From contig CALCJM010000076.1 in the NCBI GenBank assembly GCA_937967505.1, positions 19,573 to 83,572 on the forward strand: a DNA stretch of 64,000 bases, read 5' to 3'. The stretch is from an uncultured Pirellulaceae bacterium (lineage in GTDB: Bacteria > Planctomycetota > Planctomycetia > Pirellulales > Pirellulaceae). Every line of letters starts with the position of its first letter. The first letter of the stretch is position 1. Under the pieces are notes generated by a model, which ran no database searches, was not told the DNA's origin, and worked only from the letters and a program-made list of their open reading frames with translations. The translations under genes were made by a program, and so were the position numbers. Positions 1 to 10,056 of this stretch are shown in pieces.

Positions 1-166
1 AAGTCAATTGGGAAGAAGTTCTTGAGGCAAAGGTCTGCGGGAGTTTGCGGATGCGTTGATGAATCGTCTGTTTCCGCGCTGCAATATTATCCGTCATGGG
101 GTAAATTGTTGACTTTGTTTCACCGTCAGGTTCAGCCGAAATTCATAGCAGCGTACAGCAACCAAC
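1..166. other. Leader region upstream of sdhC
   Basis: No gene is recognised in these first 166 bases; short open frames here have no recognisable content. A TTGACT hexamer at 109-114 could be a -35 element for the sdh operon, but no matching -10 box at the right distance was found, so no promoter is claimed. Confidence 0.3.
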
Positions 167-925
167 ATGAATCGATTTTCCAAGTTTTATGCCAGTTCGA
201 TTGGTAAAAAGTTTATAGCCGCCGTCACCGGTTTGATTTTATTTGGTTTTTTGGCGGGTCACGTTGCGGGCAACCTGAAGGTCTACACCGGTGCCGACCA
301 GGTGGAAATAGAGGGCACCGAGGCGGCCGTCAACGTTCCGCATATTGATCAATACGGACATTTTTTACGGGAGGTTGGCGAACCTCTGGTGCCGAAGATG
401 TTTGTGCTGTGGGGCGCACGGGCTGTACTACTGGCCAGTGTCATCTTACACGTGATGGTTGTGATCCAATTGAGCCTGAAGAGTGCCGAAGCGCGGCCGG
501 TGAACTACGTCAAATCCAAAAAAGCAGCCGCCAGTTGGGCCGCACGGTACATGATGGTTTCAGGTTCGGTCGTGCTGGCATTTATCATTTTCCATCTGCT
601 GCATTTCACCGCTGGCGCAATCGTGATAGGAGAATTTGAACATGGCAAGGTTTACAAAAACCTGCAGTCCTCATTTGCCAATCCGCTGGTCTCCCTCGGG
701 TACGTCGTCGTGATGGCAATGCTGGCATTTCACATGTACCACGGTGTCTGGAGCCTGTTTCAGACGCTTGGCCTAGACAACCCCGATCGCAATAAAATTC
801 TCCGCGGATTTGCGATTGTCGCGTCAATCGGAATTGCGGTTGGATTTGCATCGGTACCCTTGGCGTTTCTGGTCGGTGCACTTCCCGAACTGGGCGAATA
901 CCCCAGCTACCTACTGGAAAAATAG
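167..925 (+). CDS. sdhC: Succinate dehydrogenase cytochrome b subunit (b558 family)
   Basis: Membrane anchor of complex II (succinate:quinone oxidoreductase), carrying heme b and the quinone site. The 252-residue product has about five hydrophobic segments (roughly residues 15-35, 80-105, 125-155, 170-195 and 215-240) with several histidines in or beside them (for example H32, and histidines near 143-146 and 185-188) that could ligate heme. Length and pattern fit the b558-type single-anchor family found with Bacteroidetes-like sdhAB rather than separate SdhC and SdhD proteins. It is followed 86 bases later by sdhA, so the three genes form one operon. The start is the ATG at 167; no strong Shine-Dalgarno sequence precedes it. 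Which histidines bind heme is inference. Confidence 0.92.
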   Translation: MNRFSKFYASSIGKKFIAAVTGLILFGFLAGHVAGNLKVYTGADQVEIEGTEAAVNVPHIDQYGHFLREVGEPLVPKMFVLWGARAVLLASVILHVMVVIQLSLKSAEARPVNYVKSKKAAASWAARYMMVSGSVVLAFIIFHLLHFTAGAIVIGEFEHGKVYKNLQSSFANPLVSLGYVVVMAMLAFHMYHGVWSLFQTLGLDNPDRNKILRGFAIVASIGIAVGFASVPLAFLVGALPELGEYPSYLLEK

Positions 926-1011
926 GCTTCGGTGGAAGCTCGAAAACCCTCCCTGTTACCAATGAGATGCAGCCCAAAATCTGACATTCAGACAATCAAA
1001 GATTCAAAGAC

Positions 1012-2931
1012 ATGCTAAACCTAGATGCAAAATTACCCGGCGGCCCAATCGAGGAAGCCTGGACCAATCACAAAGATCAGCTGCGGCTGGTCGGCCCGAA
1101 TAATCGGCCCAAATACAAAGTCCTGGTGGTAGGCACCGGACTCGCCGGTGCATCGGCGGCGGCTTCGATGGCAGCGATGGGCTATCAGGTAGAAAGTTTC
1201 TGCTTTCAGGATTCGCCACGTCGCGCTCATAGCATCGCCGCTCAGGGAGGCATCAATGCCTCCAAAAACTATCGCAATGATGGTGATTCCACTTGGCGTT
1301 TGTTCACCGACACGCAGAAAGGCGGTGACTTTCGTTCACGCGAGTCCAATGTGTATCGGTTGGCTGAACTGAGTACCGCCATCATCGACCAGTGCGTGTC
1401 ACAAGGCGTTCCGTTTGCCCGTGAATATGGCGGCAAATTGGCCAACCGGTCGTTCGGCGGTGTGTTGGTGGAACGTACTTTCTACTGCCGTGGCGAAACG
1501 GGACAGCAACTGCTACTGGGGGCCTATTCTGCAATGCAGGAGCAGATCTCTCAGGACCGTATCAAGATGCACACGCGCACCGAAGTACTCGATTTCGTCG
1601 TGATCGATGGGCAACTGCGCGGATTAATCACCCGGAACCTAGTAACTGGAGAAATCAAACGCCACTCGGCAGATGCCGTCGTCTTGGCAACCGGTGGTTA
1701 CGGAAATGTGTTTTATCTTTCGACCAACGCCAAAGGCAGCAACGTTTCCTCGCTGATGCGGGCCTACCGACGCGGTGCGGGTTTTGCCAATCCCTGCTTC
1801 ACCCAGATTCACCCAACGTCCATCCCTGCCTCTGGCGATTACCAGTCCAAATTGACGCTGATGAGTGAATCGTTGCGGAACGACGGGCGGATTTGGGTAC
1901 CGCGCGACAAGGATGAAAAACGATCACCAAAAGACATTCCGGAAACCGAACGCTACTACTACCTGGAAGAGCGCTATCCGCGTTTCGGCAACCTCGTTCC
2001 GCGCGACGTGGCAGCGCGGAATGCCAAAGACGTTTGCGATCAGGGCCTTGGAGTGGGTCCAACCGGTTACGGTGTGTATCTGGATTTCGCGTCCGCGATC
2101 AAGGAAAAAGGTGCTGCCGCCGTCAAATCAAAGTACTCCAATCTGTTCGAAATGTATCAACGGATCACCGATGACGATCCAGTCGAGACACCGATGCGGA
2201 TTTATCCGGCGGTTCACTATACGATGGGCGGACTGTGGGTGGATTATAACCTGATGACGACGATTCCCGGTTTGTACGCCGCAGGCGAATCCAATTTCGC
2301 AGACCACGGTGCCAATCGCTTGGGTGCCAGTTCGTTGATGCAGTGCCTGGCTGACGGTTATTTTGTCGTGCCGGTCACAATAGGCGACTACCTGTCACGA
2401 ATCACTCCCGGAGAAATCGGGACCGAGCACGATCAATTCGCGAAAGTCGAAAATGAGGTGCGTGAGCAGACATCGAAACTGCTGTCAATCAATGGCGACC
2501 GATCCACCCAGTCTTTCCATCGCGAACTGGGGAAAATCATGTGGGAGCATTGTGGGATTTCCAGAACGAGAGAATCACTGGAGGAGGGGCTGGAAAAGAT
2601 CCCCAAACTCCGGGAAGAATTCTGGAACAACGTGCGGGTTACCGGTGAAGGCAACCATTTAAACCAGTCTTTGGAACATGCGGGACGCGTCGCCGACTTC
2701 TTTGATTTCGGCGAACTAATGTGTTACGACGCACTGACACGCGACGAATCATGTGGCTGTCATTTGCGTGAAGAACACCAGACACCCGAAGGCGAGGCCA
2801 AACGGAACGATGATGATTACGCCTTCGTGTCGGTGTTCGAACACAAGGGTGCGGGAGAGAAGCCGGAACTGAACAAGGAAGCGCTGGAGTTTGAAGCGTT
2901 CCCGCTAGCGACAAGGAACTACAAATCATGA
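1012..2931 (+). CDS. sdhA: Succinate dehydrogenase flavoprotein subunit
   Basis: Catalytic subunit of complex II, oxidising succinate to fumarate with covalent FAD and passing electrons to SdhB. The 639-residue protein has an N-terminal dinucleotide-binding motif ([11 protein letters not shown] near residue 42), the [11 protein letters not shown] segment whose histidine normally carries FAD, the HPTSIP active-site segment, the RDVAARN motif and the C-terminal GLYAAGE...[14 protein letters not shown]-binding stretch. Length matches the b558-associated type. The stop overlaps the sdhB start by 4 bases, implying translational coupling. Nothing is missing. Confidence 0.97.
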   Translation: MLNLDAKLPGGPIEEAWTNHKDQLRLVGPNNRPKYKVLVVGTGLAGASAAASMAAMGYQVESFCFQDSPRRAHSIAAQGGINASKNYRNDGDSTWRLFTDTQKGGDFRSRESNVYRLAELSTAIIDQCVSQGVPFAREYGGKLANRSFGGVLVERTFYCRGETGQQLLLGAYSAMQEQISQDRIKMHTRTEVLDFVVIDGQLRGLITRNLVTGEIKRHSADAVVLATGGYGNVFYLSTNAKGSNVSSLMRAYRRGAGFANPCFTQIHPTSIPASGDYQSKLTLMSESLRNDGRIWVPRDKDEKRSPKDIPETERYYYLEERYPRFGNLVPRDVAARNAKDVCDQGLGVGPTGYGVYLDFASAIKEKGAAAVKSKYSNLFEMYQRITDDDPVETPMRIYPAVHYTMGGLWVDYNLMTTIPGLYAAGESNFADHGANRLGASSLMQCLADGYFVVPVTIGDYLSRITPGEIGTEHDQFAKVENEVREQTSKLLSINGDRSTQSFHRELGKIMWEHCGISRTRESLEEGLEKIPKLREEFWNNVRVTGEGNHLNQSLEHAGRVADFFDFGELMCYDALTRDESCGCHLREEHQTPEGEAKRNDDDYAFVSVFEHKGAGEKPELNKEALEFEAFPLATRNYKS

Positions 2932-3704
2932 GAATCAAAATTCACGTCTGGCGTCAAAAATCGGCCGACGATAAAGGACACATGGAATCGCATCAGCTGG
3001 ACGGGCTGACGCCGGACATGTCATTTCTGGAGATGCTCGACACACTGAACGAAAAATTGACTGCGGAAGGTACCGAACCGGTTGCGTTTGATCATGACTG
3101 TCGCGAAGGCGTCTGTGGGAGCTGTTCGATGGTCGTCAACGGCGAGGCTCACGGGCCGCGCAGCGAAACGACGACGTGCCAGTTGTACATGCGTTCGTTC
3201 GACGACGGTGCCGAGGTCTTCGTCGAACCATTCCGTGCGGCGGCATTCCCGGTAGTGCGTGATTTGGTGGTCGATCGTTCTGCATTTGACCGTATCATTC
3301 AGGCCGGCGGATTCATCAGCAATCACTCGGGGCCCAAACCGGAGCCCAATTCAATCCCGATCGAACCCATGGTGCAGGAAGCGGCCCTAGATGCGGCGTC
3401 CTGCATCGGCTGCGGCGCATGTGTGGCCGCCTGTCCCAACGGCAGCGCAATGTTGTTCACATCCGCCAAAGTTTCACACCTAGGAATGCTGCCTCAAGGG
3501 CAGACCGAACGATTTGAACGGGTGGAATCGATGGTTAACCAAATGGAAGCAGAGGGCTTCGGCTCCTGCCGGAATTACGCCGAATGCGAGGCACAATGTC
3601 CCAAGGGAATCAGCATCGCTTTTATCGGCAGGATGAATGCCGACTACCTGAAAAGTCAATTGGTCAAACCCGATGACACACGCGGCAAAATGCACGCGCA
3701 GTAA
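2928..3704 (+). CDS. sdhB: Succinate dehydrogenase iron-sulfur subunit
   Basis: Electron-transfer subunit of complex II linking the flavoprotein to the cytochrome b anchor. The 258-residue protein shows the N-terminal 2Fe-2S ferredoxin cysteines ([11 protein letters not shown], with a further cysteine in the TTTCQLY segment) and, in the C-terminal half, [15 protein letters not shown] followed by [14 protein letters not shown], giving ligands for the 4Fe-4S and remaining clusters. The start ATG overlaps the sdhA stop as ATGA. It is the last gene of the operon; a strong hairpin follows 83 bases downstream. Confidence 0.97.
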   Translation: MRIKIHVWRQKSADDKGHMESHQLDGLTPDMSFLEMLDTLNEKLTAEGTEPVAFDHDCREGVCGSCSMVVNGEAHGPRSETTTCQLYMRSFDDGAEVFVEPFRAAAFPVVRDLVVDRSAFDRIIQAGGFISNHSGPKPEPNSIPIEPMVQEAALDAASCIGCGACVAACPNGSAMLFTSAKVSHLGMLPQGQTERFERVESMVNQMEAEGFGSCRNYAECEAQCPKGISIAFIGRMNADYLKSQLVKPDDTRGKMHAQ

Positions 3705-3787
3705 ACGCCCACGTGGGAAATGAATTCGAAGTCAACGGGTGCGTAATGCAATGCGTAATTAAAGCCAACGCGATACGATTAAACAAC

Positions 3788-3820
3788 AAGAGCCGTGAGC
3801 TTACAGGGCTCACGGCTCTT
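3788..3820. terminator. Bidirectional terminator between sdhB and the TadG-like gene
   Basis: Two perfectly complementary 13-base arms (3788-3800 and 3808-3820, GC-rich core AGCCGTGAGC) enclose a 7-base loop. The arm ends are AA on one side and TT on the other, although no long U-tract is present. It sits between convergent genes and so can end both the sdh operon and the reverse-strand pilus-like operon. Confidence 0.8.
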
Positions 3821-3844
3821 ACGCATTCATCATCACACGATGCG

Positions 3845-5437
3845 TTAGTAGGTGAAAATCGTCGGTTGAATATTGGCAATCTCCTTCAACTTTTGCTGAA
3901 GTTCCTCTGCTTCATCAGCATGGAAATGCTCTCCTCCACCAACTTTGGCAACATCCACCATTTCACCAGACCAGCGGCTCTCGCCATTGCCGGGATAGTT
4001 CGGGTTAGGCGAAAGCCCGGTACCATCACCAAAGGTCAGCGTGTGGATGGTCATTTCCGGGTGCTGGCTTTTAACGGCTCGTGCTTCGGGAACGACTACG
4101 CCGCGCTGGTTGTTTTCACCGTCAGTCATCACCACGATGAATTTTTCCGTGAACGGGCGCGATGCATCCTCCTGGAGAACTCTTTCCAGCCCCTCTCTCA
4201 TTCCTTCATGGATTGAAGTTCCACTGTTGGGGATGATCGATGCCACCTCGTCCAGTACCGCTTGATAGTCATGCGTCAAAGCGACTGGGGCCGTTGCGAC
4301 ATTGTCGAAGACAACCAGCGAGATCTTCTCTTCCGCTGGCGTTTTTTCCAGCACCGCGGTGAAATCCTGAATTCCACGATACAAGTAATCCCATCGGCTT
4401 TCGGCCGGTGCATGATCGTTGAACATGCCGCTTCTGATCCACGAGTCTGTCGTGAACAGGTACGTTGAGTTTGGATTTCCCTTGCGATTTCCCGTATGAC
4501 TATAAATCCCGTTTTGGCCTTCCACCCCTTCCCAGCTTTTCATGTATCTGAGCATTGATTCTATTTCACGTGAATCACCGGGATTATTGTTGTGAAACTG
4601 CTCCATTTTGTCGATCACGTCAAAGCCTTGCGTGAACCATCGCCAGTTGCCATTGATGTTCTCATAGTGCTCCCAAGGAACCAAAAAACGCGGATAATAA
4701 ACGACAGTACCGCGATTTCGTTCACGGAAATATCGGCGACCGGTGCCGGTAACGTGCCCAGTTTGATACCCTGCTGCAATTCGATACTGCGAATAGGTGA
4801 TATAGCTCTGGACGTACATATCCCAAAGCACTGACCGTAGATCATTTCCGTCTTTGTAGGAAAGCATTGAGCCAGATTTGTCAATCACGATCGCAAGATC
4901 GCGCTCCACCTGTCTGGTGATCGAATTTCGACTGGGGGCAAAATTTCCCAGCGATCCACCGCCGTATTTGAAGTCAAACAGATGTGGTACATCCACATTG
5001 GCCGTCACACCCACACCGTTAAATGGTGTTCCGGCACGAGCGGCCGATTCGGAAACGACATTCTGATCGTAAAACGAATCTTCCAAGCGATCTCGTCGCG
5101 CCCCCAAGTTATAGAACTCGATATAGTTCGTACCGGGAGGAGTAAGATGTTGGCCCGCAACCGTATTCATTGAATAGTAGGTATCAACCGTCTGCTGAAG
5201 TTGGTCAATCACGTCGCTTGCAGTCGGATTGTCCATGTTCTGAAACACGTTCAGTGCTCGCCCTCCGGCATGAGAGGCAACATCAGACGTAATCCTGAGT
5301 TCAGTGGTCGTTAGTTGCATGTAGGCCATATTGATGGCAAACGCAGACAAAACCAGCAGGACTGGCAACAGGATCGCAAATAACGGAACGATGGCCCCGT
5401 CACGAGATTGTCCTGTATTGCTGAGTGTTTTTTTCAT
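3845..5437 (-). CDS. TadG-like protein with von Willebrand factor A domain
   Basis: A 530-residue protein with one N-terminal hydrophobic segment (about residues 14-38) after a short basic, Gly-Ala-containing leader typical of TadE/TadG pseudopilins. A vWA domain starts near residue 180. Its metal-site motif is DKSGSM (186-191), and VVMTDGENN lies in the C-terminal half. The lumenal region between is rich in Asn, Gly and Tyr. It is the last of three reverse-strand genes (6461 to 3845) that all carry TadE-like N-termini, so it is probably a surface or pilus-associated adhesion component. The prepilin peptidase and Tad ATPase genes are not in the window. Family is confident; biological role is inferred. 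Confidence 0.85.
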   Translation of the reverse strand: MKKTLSNTGQSRDGAIVPLFAILLPVLLVLSAFAINMAYMQLTTTELRITSDVASHAGGRALNVFQNMDNPTASDVIDQLQQTVDTYYSMNTVAGQHLTPPGTNYIEFYNLGARRDRLEDSFYDQNVVSESAARAGTPFNGVGVTANVDVPHLFDFKYGGGSLGNFAPSRNSITRQVERDLAIVIDKSGSMLSYKDGNDLRSVLWDMYVQSYITYSQYRIAAGYQTGHVTGTGRRYFRERNRGTVVYYPRFLVPWEHYENINGNWRWFTQGFDVIDKMEQFHNNNPGDSREIESMLRYMKSWEGVEGQNGIYSHTGNRKGNPNSTYLFTTDSWIRSGMFNDHAPAESRWDYLYRGIQDFTAVLEKTPAEEKISLVVFDNVATAPVALTHDYQAVLDEVASIIPNSGTSIHEGMREGLERVLQEDASRPFTEKFIVVMTDGENNQRGVVVPEARAVKSQHPEMTIHTLTFGDGTGLSPNPNYPGNGESRWSGEMVDVAKVGGGEHFHADEAEELQQKLKEIANIQPTIFTY

Positions 5438-5510
5438 TGGTGGTACTCCGGAAAAGTCTCTGGCTTCAAAGTTGTTTTGGGACGCTGATCAAATCTGTGC
5501 GGCAGGTTGT

Positions 5511-5960
5511 CTACTCGGCATTCTGAAGATTGGTTCTCAGGGTGACTTGTGCGGAAAGCTGGAGCTGGCTGATCGAATCAGGCAGCAACCCCAGCGAAAA
5601 ACTGTTGGGGGCGTATGGCACATCGACCTGGACGTTGACTCTTGTCGCCTGGCCAGGAGTAACTTGTGTGTCAGTCTCATCCAAAAACTGAACCGTTGTC
5701 GTCGGGCTAACCACCCCAAGAACATTCAAGCTGTTGGCGACGGCCTGCTGTGCGTCAGCGGCAGTTCCCCCCTGTACCATGGCAAATCGCGCACCCTCGT
5801 ATGCTGCATTGGAGATGCGACTGCGAATCATGCCCAGCCGTGAGAATTCCATGCACCCAAATACAACTGATAAAAACACCGGAAGCACCAGCGCCATTTC
5901 CACGGATGTGGTGCCCCATCTGTGGTTGCAACGACGAAGAATTGATTTTCTGTTTTTCAT
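5511..5960 (-). CDS. TadE-like minor pseudopilin
   Basis: Product of about 149 residues if translation starts at the ATG at 5960, which follows a GGGTGA ribosome-binding-like sequence; an upstream in-frame start at 5993 is possible but less likely. Residues 13-40 contain the TadE signature: a basic leader, GTTSVEMALVLPVF with the invariant glutamate, and a hydrophobic helix, then the conserved AAYEGARFA segment. The rest resembles the beta-rich domain of TadE-family proteins. It lies 73 bases upstream of the TadG-like gene and 45 bases after a second TadE-like gene. Confidence 0.82.
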   Translation of the reverse strand: MKNRKSILRRCNHRWGTTSVEMALVLPVFLSVVFGCMEFSRLGMIRSRISNAAYEGARFAMVQGGTAADAQQAVANSLNVLGVVSPTTTVQFLDETDTQVTPGQATRVNVQVDVPYAPNSFSLGLLPDSISQLQLSAQVTLRTNLQNAE

Positions 5961-6005
5961 AAAAGTCACCCGCAGTGTGTTCTGATTGTGCAATGGTGGA
6001 AGAAG

Positions 6006-6461
6006 TTAGTTGGCGTTGTTCAGGTTTGCAGGGAGAGGTCCGGTTTCGAAAGCAAACGAAACCGATGCCGTCAGAGTCCGGTTGGCAAAGTACCCAAAAA
6101 CGTACACCGAATTGTCTGCGGTTTGACAATCGATGGTGACAGTGACGGGGTCGAGGGCAGGCTGGTTCTCAAAATTGGCGGGGTCGATTCGAATATCAAC
6201 ACTGCTGGTATCGACACCACGGTCGTTCAGTAGTTGGTTCACATATTGCCGCACGGCAGCGGGATCTGCATCCTGACGGGCTGCCGTTCGGGCCCCCTCG
6301 TACGCTGCAATTGTCAGCGACTCCTGTAGGAAGAATGCATTGCAGATTTCCAGCGTGGCAAACAGAATTGGAAACATGACCACAATGCATATCGCCGCCT
6401 CGACTGCGGCGACGCCGCGTCTTTTGTTGCGGGATTGGATTTGTTTTCGTTTAATCTTCAT
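6006..6461 (-). CDS. TadE-like minor pseudopilin (first gene of the trio)
   Basis: A 151-residue protein beginning with a strongly basic leader (KIKRKQIQSRNKRRG), then VAAVEAAICIVVMFPIL with the conserved glutamate and a single membrane helix, then AAYEGARTAAR as in the neighbouring paralogue. The two TadE-like proteins share leader, helix and the AAYEGAR box but differ afterwards, so they are likely different minor subunits of one assembly. It is the promoter-proximal gene of the reverse-strand operon. Confidence 0.82.
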   Translation of the reverse strand: MKIKRKQIQSRNKRRGVAAVEAAICIVVMFPILFATLEICNAFFLQESLTIAAYEGARTAARQDADPAAVRQYVNQLLNDRGVDTSSVDIRIDPANFENQPALDPVTVTIDCQTADNSVYVFGYFANRTLTASVSFAFETGPLPANLNNAN

Positions 6462-6683
6462 GGCATTCGAGGTGGGGATTTGGAAGTTCTGTGAGGTTGG
6501 AATTCAACCCGACTCAAAAACGTACGTCAGCTTTTTCAGTCAGGTAGGGATTTAATCAGAGGCAGGCCTCTTTTTGTTTTGCCCACATGCTAAAATCGGC
6601 GCAACCTTCAATACCCTTTCAGACTGACCTCTCGATGGCCGCAGGAAGGGCACCGCCTCCAAAACTGACCAGAAAAACCATCC

Positions 6684-9140
6684 ATGAGTGAACTTGAGAA
6701 CAGTCTGAAAGTAACCACAGCTGCCGAATTACGGTGGGAATGTGACCCGGCGCGACTGGGTTTTCAAACGACCGCCGACCTTGACCCCGCCGAAGGCGTA
6801 CTGGGACAAAAGACCGCTCACGAAGCATTAGAATTTGGTATTCGCTGTCTTTCGCCCGGTCAAAACGTGTTCGTGCGGGGGGCGCGCGGAACGGGGCGAA
6901 TCAGGATGGTTCGACATCTGATTCATACGCTGGCACCGAAGACCGACGGGCTGACGGACTGCTGCTACGTATTCAACTTTGACCGGCATGACCGTCCCCG
7001 ACTAATCCGACTGGCGGCCGGCACCGCACCAAAATTTCGCCAGCAAATGCTGGAGCTTGGAGAGTACGTCAACGAGGGGCTCGGGAAAGCACTCGACGCG
7101 GAGCCTTGGCTTTCGCAACGGCAAGCCATTCAGCAGCGCGTCCAAGAAGCAATTCGTGCACTGACCCGTCCGCTGGAGGACAAATTGCAGGAAACCCGGA
7201 TGGCGTTGGTAACTCCCAATCAGGGCAGCATCTCTCAAGGTATGATTTTCCCTGTTGTTGATGGACAACCCATTCCACCGGATCAATTGAAGGTCTTGGT
7301 CGCTCAGGAAAAAGCCAGCCAACAGCAGCTGGATGACTACGAGGAGAAATTACCGCCGTTTCAAAAAGAGCTTCAGGAAACCACGCGTGCGATCAACGAC
7401 ATTGTCAGGGATGCCGGGGATGAATTGAAGGAGGTTGTGCAAACGGCCGCCACCAAACTGCTGTCCAGTTACACCGCACCGATTCTCGAAACGTTCGATG
7501 ATCCGGTGATCCACGAGCATGTTGCCCAAATCCTGAAAGATCTGACGGAGAACCGCTTGCAGTCGGATCCTGACAATCGACCGGATTTCAAGGAACTGTA
7601 TGGCGTTAATATCCTGCTGACCCATACGGATCTGGAAACTCGACCGGTAATCGAAGAGTGCATGCCCAATTTGATCAACCTGTTGGGAACCGTGGAACCC
7701 GAGATGGGTCCGGAGGGGGCGGTGTCCGATTTTCGTGGGGTGCGGGCCGGTGCGTTGCTGTTGGCCGATCAGGGGTATTTGATTCTGGATGTTAACGATC
7801 TGTTGTCCGAACCAGGCGCGTACAAATCCCTGATGCGGACGCTGCGCACGGGATTACTGGAAATCGTGCCTCCCGAAATGGGCTGGATGCGTCAGCATGT
7901 CATTACACAACCTGAACCAATTAAAATTGATGTCAGGGTGATTCTGGTCGGCGACACACCGACCTGGTATCACCTGGATTCAGCGGACCCCGATTTCCGC
8001 GAACTGTTCAAAGTCCTTGCCGATTTTGACAGTGAAATGCCTCGTGACCAGCATGGCATCCGGCAATATGCCAGCGTACTGGCCCAGTTATGCAAAGACG
8101 AATCGCTGCCGGAGTTTCACGTTACGGCCGTCGCAGCTTTGGCGGAACACGGGGCGCGAATCGTTGCCCGGCCGGAGAAACTAACAGCACGGCTGGGACG
8201 GATCGCTGACATCGCCAGAGAAGCAGCATTTCTGGCAGACGGAAAAACGGTGCAGGCCGAAAACGTCAAACAAGCCGTCAAACGCACCAAGGATCGCGCC
8301 AGTTTGCCGTCCCGAAAATTCCAAGAAATGGTCGAACGCGGGACGATCATCGTCAAAACGTCTGGCGAACAGGTTGGGCAGATCAACGGTCTAGCAGTAA
8401 TGCGCTCCGGTCCGCTGACCTACGGTTTTCCGGCTCGCATCACAACGACGATCAGTCCCGGCGCTGCGGGATTGATCAATATCGAAGGACAAGCCAGTAT
8501 GTCTGGCGCAATCCACACGAAGGGGTTCCAGATTCTTGGCGGGTTGTTGCGCTACCTGCTGGCACCCGATCATCCCCTAGCATTCAGTGCGTCGATCGCA
8601 TTTGAACAAAGCTACGGAGGAATCGATGGAGATTCCGCTTCCGGCGCCGAAATCGTCTGCTTGCTCAGCGCTCTGACCGGAATCCCCATCAACCAAAGTA
8701 TGGCCATGACGGGGGCGATTGACCAACATGGAAACGTGGAAGCCATTGGCGGCGTGAATGAAAAAATTGAAGGCTTCTTCGACGCCTGCAACCACTTTGG
8801 CCTAACAGGAAATCAAGGCGTAATTATTCCAAAATCCAACGCAGGCGATTTGATGCTGCGCGAAGATGTCGTTCAGCAGTGCATGGATGGAAACTTCAGC
8901 GTCTGGCCCGTCGAACGCATTGAGCAAGCGGTGGAATTAATGACCGGGGTGGAAGCCGGCAAAGCAGATTCTTCAGGCGTCTATCCGGAGCACAGTGTAC
9001 TGGGTCAGGCGGTTGCCAAAGCCAAAGATTACTGGCGAATGTCATTGTCCAGCCCTGCGAAACTGGCTGAAATGGTTGATATGGCGTCCGGAAATGGCCC
9101 CCACCAGGCCAATCGGGAGGATGAAAATCGAATCGGTTGA
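6684..9140 (+). CDS. Lon-like protease with degenerate AAA domain (S16 family)
   Basis: An 818-residue protein of the AAA_32/LonC-YcbZ type. The C-terminal S16 proteolytic domain is intact: catalytic Ser651 in GDSASG and Lys694 in GGVNEKIEG are 43 residues apart, the same separation as the E. coli Lon dyad (Ser679/Lys722). The N-terminal nucleotide-binding loop reads GARGTGRI (66-73), so the Walker A lysine is arginine (R72) and the following Ser/Thr is Ile. The Walker-B-like segment (GYLILDVNDLL) lacks the usual DE. A helical, probably coiled-coil insertion spans roughly residues 120-260. It may be an ATP-independent or weakly ATP-dependent protease. It stands alone, divergent from the TadE operon. 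Confidence 0.9.
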   Translation: MSELENSLKVTTAAELRWECDPARLGFQTTADLDPAEGVLGQKTAHEALEFGIRCLSPGQNVFVRGARGTGRIRMVRHLIHTLAPKTDGLTDCCYVFNFDRHDRPRLIRLAAGTAPKFRQQMLELGEYVNEGLGKALDAEPWLSQRQAIQQRVQEAIRALTRPLEDKLQETRMALVTPNQGSISQGMIFPVVDGQPIPPDQLKVLVAQEKASQQQLDDYEEKLPPFQKELQETTRAINDIVRDAGDELKEVVQTAATKLLSSYTAPILETFDDPVIHEHVAQILKDLTENRLQSDPDNRPDFKELYGVNILLTHTDLETRPVIEECMPNLINLLGTVEPEMGPEGAVSDFRGVRAGALLLADQGYLILDVNDLLSEPGAYKSLMRTLRTGLLEIVPPEMGWMRQHVITQPEPIKIDVRVILVGDTPTWYHLDSADPDFRELFKVLADFDSEMPRDQHGIRQYASVLAQLCKDESLPEFHVTAVAALAEHGARIVARPEKLTARLGRIADIAREAAFLADGKTVQAENVKQAVKRTKDRASLPSRKFQEMVERGTIIVKTSGEQVGQINGLAVMRSGPLTYGFPARITTTISPGAAGLINIEGQASMSGAIHTKGFQILGGLLRYLLAPDHPLAFSASIAFEQSYGGIDGDSASGAEIVCLLSALTGIPINQSMAMTGAIDQHGNVEAIGGVNEKIEGFFDACNHFGLTGNQGVIIPKSNAGDLMLREDVVQQCMDGNFSVWPVERIEQAVELMTGVEAGKADSSGVYPEHSVLGQAVAKAKDYWRMSLSSPAKLAEMVDMASGNGPHQANREDENRIG

Positions 9141-9188
9141 ATGGAACAAAAGGTCTACCGAACAAGATTCACACCTCAGACGCACGGT

Positions 9189-9932
9189 TCACGCAATGTT
9201 CCGCCTGGGGTCCGGCTGACTTGAATGAGAATCAGCATATTGGGTAGCCGGTGTCAACTTACCGATCAAAGCACTGATTTCGGCAATATCGACCTCACGA
9301 ATGTCTTGCGCAACAGAGGAATAGTAATCTTCGTTAATTCCCAACTGTTGCTTAATCAGACCGGCTTGGTCTGGTGAGACATCACCGACGATGCGGTCAA
9401 ACTGAAAATCACGATCCCACAGGATATTGTCCGCCAGCAATTCAATAAAGTCCGACCAGCGTTCCATCACGGTGCACTCTTTTTGTGGAACAGCATCCCA
9501 GCCCTGATCAATGCCGGATTTCATTTCCGGTTTCAGATCACAATACACTCCGGACGGGTTGCGTACCGGTATATAGGCCGCGCGTGCAAGAGAGCGGATA
9601 GAGTAATCGGACAGGCCCGAGTCTTTTTCAAACTCGATTTCGGCCTCGATCAGTGTCTCCAATTCACGAAAGATCGCGTAAATCGTCCCCTCGCAGGTCG
9701 CTGTCAGCTTGGGCGGGGCCGCAGCAGGATCCAACAGGCCACGGGCAACCGTATACAACGTGACCAGTTGCTGTGTTGGCTGGAGGCAATCAAAAACCGC
9801 GACATCAGAAAAATGAGGTTCGCCGATTTCGATCCCGACCAGTATCTGGTCATGAAGGTAGTGTACCAGTTCTTTGATCAGGTAAGCTTCCGCTCCAGTG
9901 AGCGTACGTGTTCCTTGCGATGTTTCCCACAC
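9189..9932 (-). CDS. Conserved-looking hypothetical protein
   Basis: A 247-residue soluble acidic protein that I do not recognise. It begins at a GTG codon (9932) preceded by ACGGAG at good distance, and has no signal peptide or membrane segment. The sequence is uniformly protein-like with helical character, and the C-terminus is polar (DSHSSQPDPRRNIA). The mscS-like gene ends 124 bases upstream, so the two could be cotranscribed. No function is proposed. Confidence 0.65.
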   Translation of the reverse strand: MWETSQGTRTLTGAEAYLIKELVHYLHDQILVGIEIGEPHFSDVAVFDCLQPTQQLVTLYTVARGLLDPAAAPPKLTATCEGTIYAIFRELETLIEAEIEFEKDSGLSDYSIRSLARAAYIPVRNPSGVYCDLKPEMKSGIDQGWDAVPQKECTVMERWSDFIELLADNILWDRDFQFDRIVGDVSPDQAGLIKQQLGINEDYYSSVAQDIREVDIAEISALIGKLTPATQYADSHSSQPDPRRNIA

Positions 9933-10056
9933 GAAATTTGCTCCGTCAAAATGTTTCCCGCGTTTCTCTCCGTCTGTCCTATTAAAGTTGCGCTGACTGG
10001 AAAGTGCAATCGCTTACTCTCCCAATCGGCAAATCGGAAGAAGTTTTCTTTACATT

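Noticed and set aside
3713..4216. A 167-codon forward frame after sdhB
   Set aside because: It runs through the bidirectional terminator and is antisense to the vWA gene.
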